A DNA stretch of 64,000 bases from contig NC_029518.1 in NCBI RefSeq assembly GCF_001577835.2, positions 49,137,640-49,201,639 on the forward strand, given 5' to 3'. Made by a program: the position numbers and the translations under genes. Below, piece after piece: positions 55,572 through 64,000 of this stretch (positions are counted from its first letter, which is position 1; the number at the start of each line of letters is the position of its first letter). Source of the stretch: Coturnix japonica. Its lineage: Eukaryota; Chordata; Aves; Galliformes; Phasianidae. The notes under the pieces were generated by a model that searched no databases, was not told the origin of the DNA, and saw only the letters and a list, made by a program, of their open reading frames with translations.

Positions 55572-57894
55572 TTTGATTGGAAGTTAGCAAGAAAAAAATG
55601 TAGTAGCAAACTAGATTTTAACTTTCATTTCTTTTCTTCTTTCCCCTGCAATTGGCTCTGCAAACTAATAATCTTTAGTCTCCTGGGTTTGGGACTGGTC
55701 ACAGGAGCCCGCACTGAGATCTTCAATTATTTAGTGTCCTTTTAAAAGGGATTGTGTGAGAGGGAGATGTAAGATCTGCTCTGATGAACACCCCTACAGC
55801 TGGAACTTTGAAAGAACATTTTATCAGGGCACACAAACTTCTTCCTTGCTTTTATGCCCAATCATTGCATTTCTACACAGAAACAATTTCCCATGTTTTA
55901 TCAAGAGAAGATTAATTGCTTTTGCAGGTAAGGGCTCAAATCAACCAAGAGCCTCATCACCCTCCTCTCCTTACACAAGTTACTGCAGTGCATTTACAAA
56001 ACCATTTTTCACTTTCTCATTATGTTTGACATTCTCATTTTTCCAAGCTTGAAGGTTTGACTGTTTCTGACCTCCTGGGCATTCTTAAAGGGACAGATTT
56101 AAATACAGCATCTTATCCAGTTTTGTTTTTGGTCTGTTGGTCTCCTCATAGTCTCTGGCACTAAGGAGATTCTGATTTGAAGTACAAAAAGCCTGAAATG
56201 TAATATAACAGTCAGAAGTGAAGTTAAGGAAATGATTGAGAAACATTACCTTGAATAAATATTCTAATCTATTTTTAGTCATTTTATTTGGCTGCGGTGG
56301 GAGATGAAGATGTTGAGACACCTCCATAGATACTGATGCTAATCACAACAAAGAGCTTCACCATGTTTTCTTTGGGATGACGATCCATAGGTGTGGTCTC
56401 TACTTACCTACCAGTTTCAAAACAACTCCCCTCAACAAAGAAACTCCCCCAAAACATTTCAAGCCAAAACAAAGCAGAACAAAACAAATGGTTTAATTGC
56501 CACGATTCTACTTATTTATTTTTAATGAGGAGCCAGAAAATGGTATATGCAGCCTGGCTTTCATCTATTTGGGGTTCTATTGGGTTTTGAAACCTGGATG
56601 CTGAGTTCACTGTTCTAGGACACTCTATCAGACGTTTGGACAATGAGTTCAACTTGTGTTTGTTTACAGTGATATTAGATGTTTGAGGTTTATCCTGATG
56701 GCTACCTTCTCTGCCAAAAGCTCAGAAATTGGAGATCACCTGTTTCATGTGTTTCAACTGGCAGTACTCAAGCCTGGTTCTATCTCTTATTTCTACCTCC
56801 TTCTTGGGCATGTTCAGTGGACCAAAAGAAAGATCAATCTTTGGCACATCTTGTAGTGGCAGAGAAAGGAGAGCTTTACCAAAGCTACTGAGGGAATGCG
56901 TGAATCTGTATGGCTTGATGGCAGTTTTTCCTCCTCTGAGTCTTTAGGGTGACTGTCTCTTGCTAGACTGCACGCAGTAGAACAGCAGAAGGTAGTTTCC
57001 TGGAATGAAATTAGATCAGACTGTTGGGATTTAACACTCTCGTTTTGCCAGAAATTGCTGTTAGATTATTAAAGCGTCACAGCTTCATTTAGTTGCTTTG
57101 TAATCTGCTCTAATACATCTCTTTTAACCTTCCTGCTGATAGGGTTCTTGTGTAACAGACTCTGAAGGCCAGAGCTTGTGTTACTTCAGTGCTTAAGTCA
57201 CTGCTGGGAGTAATATTATGATGGGGATAGTCAAAGGAAATATCTGTTCTTAAGGACAGAGGTTAGATGTTTGCATGAGCGGAGATGCCCCTTAATGGCT
57301 CTAATGTAGTTAGCAGGATGGAGTAACAACAGGAATCTGGCCGTGTAGGATCAAGCTCTGATTCCACAAGGCCATGCCTGGAGATGGCAGTAAGCTTCAG
57401 TGAGACAGCTGGCAGAAGAATTTTCACCCTCAAGACCCTATAGAAAGCCCTAGTTGCATAGCAGTGTACCCTAAATGTTACATGGACTTCTGTCTTGTCA
57501 CCGAAGCACTTCTGCTTTCAGGAAGCACTGTAACCCTTCTCTTTTGAAGTCCTGGTAGATAATTGCTTTTTATGTTTATTTTGTTTGCATTTGAAAGTCT
57601 GCGTGGTGGTTGGGCAGGACCTGCTTTCATGTAATGATTCCTTTAAACTAAACAGGAGAAATTACTAATCCAAGTTGGATGAGAATGAGGGATTTGGGTG
57701 GCAGAGGGTGCCCTAGCATAGCCCAGACAAGGAGGGAAGCATTCTATCATTCTTGCTGTTGTTTTGCACTTCTAGAGTGGGAACAATTTGAGTGCCATCT
57801 ATACACTGTGTGAGAGGGAAATATGAGTGGAGAGTGTCTGGCTTGCGAACCCATTGCAGAATAACTACCTTTAGACAAAACAAACACCAGATTA

Positions 57895-60800
57895 TTTTGC
57901 ATTTGCTTCTTTATTCTACAACACAAGCAACATAAATAGTTTATAATTTTTTTGTTTTGTTTTAAAATATTTCCATTTCAGAATTCAGTCTGAACAAAAT
58001 ATACACAAAATACAATTTGCAAGCCAGCTTACAGTGACTTCCCGACCAATGGACACTGAAGAACCAAACGAAGCAGCACAACAGAACGCAGCAGATATAG
58101 GAAGGGGTTTTACTAAAGAATAGGAGAAAGGTAGAGGGAGGAAACATGAATGAAACTGGGGAACTGCAGCTAGGTATGAACTCTGTAGAAGGTAAATCCA
58201 GTGTAAGAACTCTAGACGTTTACAGTCTCTCTTAAAAACATTAGTGGCTCCTCCTGAATATACAGCTATAGAGATGAAATCCTGGGAATAATGCTTTGTA
58301 GTAAAATGCTTTCTATGGTAGTCATTATCATGGAGATAGAATTTGCTTTTTTATTTTGGAATAGGAATAATCATTTCTTTGGCAAAATGGAGTGTCTACT
58401 CCCTTTGGCTTTCTATCAGTTTTCAGCTCTGGTCTGAGGGCCCATGGAAGTTTGGGGTGTCATAAATAATGACAAAAATGGATGTGGGGAAAGGGAAGGT
58501 GAGGGGAACTAAAAGACGGTGCTCCCTGCAGTCACTTTGTACTTTCACACCGCTTGCTCCCATCTGCTCCTTGAAATAGTGTGCAGTGCAGGGCTCTGCT
58601 AAGACATAGCTTGGCCCTACCTGGCTGCTCTCCCTTTGGTATCAAATCGTGCTTTCTTCCACTGAGCTGGGTGCTTAGGAGCCATGGCCTGACTGGGGAG
58701 GTTGTATTTATTTGTCCTTGAAGCTCTCCTGCTTCCCTTTGCTTTCTGGGGAAGCACAGTATTTCCCTGCAGACTATGCTAAGCCAAGGTGTGAAAAGGA
58801 AATAAGGCCTTATTGCTCCATGGATGGGAGTACGTAACTACCTTTTGGTAAGTGGGATGTTGAGTTGCAAGAACTGAAATAGATCCTCTTGCCACTTTTT
58901 CTTAACAAAAAATGCCTTCCATAGCCCCAGTTCCCTGAACTGATGTGGCAGGGGGAGAGGAAGCAAACCTTTGCTTGTGAATTTGCCAAAACTAAAGAGG
59001 ATTTGAGGGATCTGGTCCCACAGGCAAGCTCATTATTGTGTTAATCCAGGATCATGCAGTGTAGCTCCACTGATATTCACAGTCAAAATTAGGGCAGTTC
59101 TCCTTCCCTCTGCTTTTGGTTCTTAACTTAACTTGGACCTCTCAGCATTAAGTGAAAAGAATTGTGCATACTTACACTAGGTGCTTTGTTATTTTCTTTT
59201 TAAATAGCCAGCCTGTCATGCTTGTCCAAAACTGTTTAGTATGAAATGAAACTGTAGTTGGTATCACATATAAAGGGGCAGTAGGGGAAACAACACAAAG
59301 AGGAGGTGAGATTTCTTCCATGCAACTTATATTACTTCCTGGAGAACCAGGCATGTCGCTGGTGAGGGCTGCTGATAGACCCTTATGTTGTATCCCTATA
59401 GAAGCTCTGCTCAAAATGGGGAGGCTCAGAGAAGAGGGGTCAATAGCTGCCAGATGTTATCTACATTGCATAAAATCCAACACTTGTGCTTCTGTGCTGT
59501 GGTAAGTTGGTCCTTTTTTACTGAAGGAGAAGGTACATGTATATTTTTTAAATGGATGGTATTGTATCATTTCTTCAAAGAACTGTGGAATTATCAGAAA
59601 TTGAGGAAAAAGCAATCGACAATCTCTGTCTAATTTCACGTGCCATGCTTACCACTATGAACAGATCTACTCAGAAGTGATTATAACCAGAGTATTGTTC
59701 AAATTGCTTGCTTAGGCATAATCTTATAATACTCCTACAGAAATAAGACACGGGAAAGAAGGAGTTGGTTTTGTTGAATTTGTTGAATTAAAATCAGTTT
59801 ATCACTGAGTAATAGCATTTCTAGAACTGCTAAAAGCGAAAATACTTAAATGATGCATGCTCAGTTTCCAGCTACAAAGTTGTACACAAGAGCTGGTGGT
59901 TAGAAATAAAGGTTTGCTGTGGTTGACTTCTTGCACATTAAAACTGGATCTGTGTGAGAGTGAAGGTTCTAGTTCTAGCCTGGGTGTACTGTGGTGCACT
60001 GGAATGTGTGCTGGCTCTTGTGGATTTTTAGGAATGAGGTGTATAAAGGACCACAGCAAAGAAAGCAATAGCAGAAACTATACAGGACTTTCCCCTTCCT
60101 GAGAACTTGTTGAATTGTATGCAGGACTTGAAGGATTCAAGAACTGAGTCCAGAGAATCAATATTCCCACTAAGAACTATAGCTTAGGCAGTCTGAGAGG
60201 TGGGCCTAAGCAGTAGCAGGAGATAGCAAATGCAGACAGCACGTGCAGCTGGACCGCTCTACTTGTTACTCTGTTTGATGCTCAGGTTTCATACTGGTCC
60301 TGCACTGAGATACAACATTCAGAGCAAATTGAGATTATATATGGTAACGTGGGATACCTCGAGGTGGGGAATTACCTCTTGGACAAATGAGGACTCATCA
60401 GTGAATTTTACAGTAAAATTAAGCAGAACTTGAAGCTCAAAGGAAAAGTACCTTGCTGGATCAAACCACAGGTGAAAACTGTCTGTCCTCAACAGAAACC
60501 GAGCTTTACTCCGGAAGAAGTGTACTGTTTTATCTGTGATGAGACAAAATGTCCTGTATTTGGTGTTTTACAAGAGAAGTTCTGCCCAGGTCTATGTAAC
60601 TCTTTCCCCGATAATTTTTTCTGGATGTTGAATGAAGTCATTTATTGTCAAGTAAGTGTCTATCCTAGGAGAGAATTAAATCTTAACATCCGGATGAAAG
60701 AACATTAACCAGGAGATAAATGTTCTGATTCAACAGTAGTTGGTTCTATGCTGCTGTTACCTTGCACTGTGGGCTACAGGGCTATAAGTAAGAATCTGAA

Positions 60801-63673
60801 TGTGTTATGGGAGAAAGGTGCATGGAGGGCTCCTTTGCGCTGCTGGATGTGTTTGGGGTGGTCAGAGCTAGGGTCTAGTGCCAATACTCTGCCCTGGGAC
60901 CATTCTGTGCAAGTTCCTTCTCTGGGTAGGAAGCTTGCACTGTGAGGCCTGCAAACCCTGTGCCAGCAGCTTTAGGCCAAGCAGTCCAAAGTATGAATGG
61001 GACAGAGCACATGGGCCTATCAAATGGTGTCTTCACACTCAGCGTTTTACTATTTTGGGGCTTGCTAATGTCTATGGCTAAATTAGCAAAAAATAACTTG
61101 ATGAACCAACTCCATGTCTTGCTCTCAGATTAATAGCTCCTGAAACACCGCTCACCTAAAGCCTACTGCTACTAAGAGTCCTTTGTACTCCTCCCATCCT
61201 TTTACATGATATTTCTGGAATGATGCAGTTACTTATGTCCTCATATGGTTTCCTAAGGGAGGGGTATGGACAAGGAGAGGCACTGAGGGTGACAATGGGC
61301 ACTTAGTGCATAATTTGGAAGGAGAAGTTTAAAATGCATTGCAATATAGCAGTGCTTTGGTTGAGCAGCTAGCTAAGCGGGTAACACTGGGCTGAGCTGT
61401 GTTCAGGTGCTTGGCTGGGGGCAGGCATTTTCATCCCTAGAGCTTCTCTTTCTAATTTACTGGTAACATGTAGCCACGGTGTTTCCTAGATAACAGTCCC
61501 CCTTTCTGGAATCCTGAGTGGCTCCCATGGTACTGCTATCAGTTTTACTTCTCCAACATAAATCAAGGATTTGCTTCAGTTTTAGGTAAGCACAGTGAAG
61601 ATCTCAATCCCTGAAATGACTGTATAATGAAAATAGTTTGACTATCCTTGCATACAGGTGTTCACTCTGATTCTGGCTGCTGCCTAATTAATGTCCTGCT
61701 TTAAAAGCAGTTCCATATAGATGCCAAACAAAAAGATTAACAAAATATAACCAACCACTTTTTTACCCAACCTAAAGATGTTTAAGAAAGCTATGGCAAC
61801 AGAAATTGCTAAGAACTTGGTATATAATCTCACCTGCCCACAAGGAAGTACTCCATCTGTTGGGAAAACTGACCATTGATAATATTATCAAGTTACTTTT
61901 TTATGAAGTCAGTGCCTGTGGTAAGAACGAGTTGTTTTTATGGAATTTTTGGCGTTCCTGGAATAATTCTGCAAGTGAAGTTCTGACAGTAAGAGAAACA
62001 GTGTGACTGACAGTGCAGAATAGTACAGGACAAAGTATTCCCCACACAAAAATCTAGCAGTTGGCAAATGGGGAGTGGATGATGGAGGGCAAAGGCAGGA
62101 TGACAGTGGCAGACTCTTAGTAAACATAAACATATCAGGTAGGGTGATGGCTATTCAGCACGTCTTTTTTTGACCCTCTATTTTTTTAGGTTCAAGATCT
62201 TAAAAACAGTTAGTTGTGCAAAGTCCAGGACTGATATAAAAAGATGACATTTTTTGAAGATGCATGGACCGAAGCTGTATATTTAGTTGGTATGCACATT
62301 TTCAAAGTCTTGGGAGAACATCATTAAGGAATCACCCCAGATTAAATTAGTTCTGATGAATTATTTAAACATCAACAAATGATGTAGTATATGAGTACAG
62401 GGCCCAGGGGCTGTGACATAATTTGTTAAGCAAAGTAACCCTTCGCTGGGTCCAGTGTGAACATCATTACATATGTATTTGACAATACAGTAGTCAATCC
62501 TTCCACTTCTCCCCCTGTTAATAATATTGGCAGATTGTAGTAGTCGTTATATAGAAGTACTGCACAGAGGGAAAATGTATCTGTACAAGGCTCTGTTCCC
62601 TCCCTGTTTACTGCAGCAGTTGAGAAAGGGGAAAGAAAAAGAAAAGTCAGTTACGTTCTTTTCAGACTATTTTCCATCTTGATTAATTTCAGTGTAGAGT
62701 GATAAGCTAAGTTTAGTGTCCTGGCTACAGTAGTTCTAGTGGATGCTAAAGTCAGCTTAACTGTAGTGTTTGAACTGTAGTTTGAACTAGAGGAACACTT
62801 CACTTTGTTGTGAGTGCTGGATACTGGCATGTAGGCTGGCTGTAGCTTTGCTCTGTGGTGTGTTTTCCCCTCTAGCTTCAGAAGAAACAGCAAAACAAAC
62901 TTCCCTGTAGCCTTTTGGGGAAATAAATTATACATGTGGAAAAATGATCGTCTGTGGTCATAGCTGAAGTAGCAAGGGTGGTGCTGTAGAGAAGGCAGGT
63001 TGACAGTGCCTTTTTGTTTTCCCCCCTCCAAGCATTATTCCACAAGGGTAATGAAAAAAGGAACAGCCTGAGCTTGGTTCACCAGATCAAGACCTAGGAT
63101 ACTTCAGTAATCACTCACTAGTTCCCTGAATATGACCAAATTTCAAAGGCTCTTCTCAGAGCAAAATAAATTTCAACTTTCTTTGCTTAGCAAGGCATGT
63201 AGGATTGTAGTAATCTTTATTTGGTTATTCCTCTCATGCTAATTTTTGAATGGAAAAAGTTACTCTGAACAAGTGTCACCTTTTTAGTTATTTTTAGGTC
63301 TTGCTTGCTTGGCTTGATGGTTCCATTCATAGCAATTTAGAAGTGTGGATGTTCACCTAGAGTTTGATGTGGCTCCCACTGTTGTGAATTTGAATTAAAA
63401 TGAAGTTTACTGAAATGTATTTTGACTTCAGTTACCAGCCTGATTTACTGGCAGATTCTGGGGTCATTCCAGACCCCCCCGGACACATTCATGCTTCACC
63501 TCCTCTGCTAGTATGAGTGAGAAACACACAGTCTCAAGTGGATAGGGGAAATACATCAACAAGCTCATTGTTTCTTAATTTATCACCAACAAATAGGCAG
63601 TTAATGAACCCCAAATACCTCTTTGTTATATATCTTGTTTGTCTTTTCCCCTTTGCAACAGAGCACAGCTAGT
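57895..63673 (-). other. ARFGEF3: Probable ARFGEF3 3' UTR and downstream region
   Basis: There is no coding exon that I can support on either strand across 5.8 kb. Human ARFGEF3 has a very long 3' UTR (several kb, from memory). On the - strand AATAAA occurs at 63221-63216 (short UTR) and 57915-57910 (UTR of about 5.8 kb), among others. Several short open frames on the + strand (60230-60708, and 61491-61585 flanked by AG and GTAAG) have no recognisable homology. The extent is inferred. Confidence 0.35.
57910..57915 (-). terminator. ARFGEF3: Candidate distal ARFGEF3 poly(A) signal
   Basis: On the - strand the sequence reads gtagAATAAAgaag within an AT-rich stretch. The change from repeat-rich intergenic sequence to repeat-poor sequence is near this point. 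Confidence 0.3.
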
Positions 63674-63865
63674 TTAAATGATGATATCATACACACGGCC
63701 CACTCTTCCCAGCCATTCCCGTACTGCCTGACGGACACGGATATCAGTCACATGGCAAGTCAGCTGGCTGATACATGGGAACACTGCTGGCTGGAGGGCT
63801 GTGAAAGTTTGGTCTGGCAGGGCCTGAATCTGGTTGAGAACTGTCAGCACCATGTTGGTCCATGC
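63674..63865 (-). CDS. ARFGEF3: ARFGEF3 (BIG3) last coding exon
   Basis: Read on the - strand, a long pyrimidine tract ends in ctgtttgtag. It is followed by 63 open codons and TAA. The peptide runs AWTNMVLTVLNQIQALPDQ, then FPCISQLTCHVTDIRVRQAV, and ends REWLGRVGRVYDIII. I recognise this as the C terminus of ARFGEF3 (KIAA1244/BIG3), a large Sec7-family protein. In mammals it acts in secretory-granule and GABA-release control and is said to lack strong Arf exchange activity. The exon has no initiator and reads only as a splice product. The frame open on the opposite strand here is its shadow. The rest of the gene lies beyond the window. Confidence 0.92.
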   Translation of the reverse strand, partial: AWTNMVLTVLNQIQALPDQTFTALQPAVFPCISQLTCHVTDIRVRQAVREWLGRVGRVYDIII

Positions 63866-64000
63866 CTACAAACAGAATGGATACAAAAAGAAAAAAGACT
63901 CTTTAGAATACCCTTCTATATAGAGAATTCTCTTAGATGAGGCAGAAAAAAAAAGGTATCTTATCACTGCAGCTTCATGAAGAGGGCTCAGTAATACCAG

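Noticed and set aside
55625-55745. - strand peptide …KISVRAPVTSPK… resembling the HEBP2 TAPVTS motif
   Set aside because: The similarity stops after a few residues, with stops close on both sides and no other SOUL-domain sequence nearby.
63623-63940. 105-codon + strand frame with a good-looking acceptor at its start
   Set aside because: It is antisense to the ARFGEF3 last exon, whose - strand peptide is a clear family match.

Overview
The window looks like avian nuclear DNA, most likely chicken or a close galliform. It is AT-rich and gene-sparse, with long introns and many truncated CR1 LINE copies that carry the typical ATTCTRTG-type 3' end. The coding content matches the vertebrate NHSL1-ARFGEF3 neighbourhood (human 6q23-q24). 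I see no prokaryotic features, no CRISPR array, no tRNA or rRNA gene, and no intact retrovirus-like element.

Region 1-37.75 kb is the + strand gene NHSL1 (Nance-Horan syndrome-like 1). Its first exons lie upstream of the window. The coding exons seen are 7924-8051, 14305-14497, 19422-19553, 27961-31389 (a 3.4-kb giant exon), 31829-31958 and 35477-36200, and their splice phases fit throughout. They give about 1577 residues plus stop. A further in-frame 72-nt cassette exon at 10299-10370 would encode a Cys-rich 24-residue insert. The 3' UTR runs to about 37.75 kb.

Region 37.75-46.1 kb is intergenic. Region 46.1-51.7 kb holds a small two-exon gene on the - strand that I identify from memory as SMIM28, a single-pass membrane protein of 169 aa with a PPxY tail. 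It faces NHSL1 tail to tail. Region 52-57.9 kb is intergenic and CR1-rich.

At the right edge, 63674-63865 on the - strand is the last coding exon of ARFGEF3 (BIG3). It has no start codon of its own and is easy to miss. Its 3' UTR probably covers much of 57.9-63.7 kb.

The genes do not form an operon-like unit. NHSL1 is tied to actin and Scar/WAVE control, ARFGEF3 to vesicle traffic, and SMIM28 has no known role. The points most worth checking are the Cys-rich cassette exon, possible alternative 3' ends of NHSL1 (an intronic poly(A) site and an alternative terminal exon), a 17-bp perfect hairpin just after one NHSL1 exon, the SMIM28 gene itself, and the apparent lack of HEBP2 where mammals carry it.
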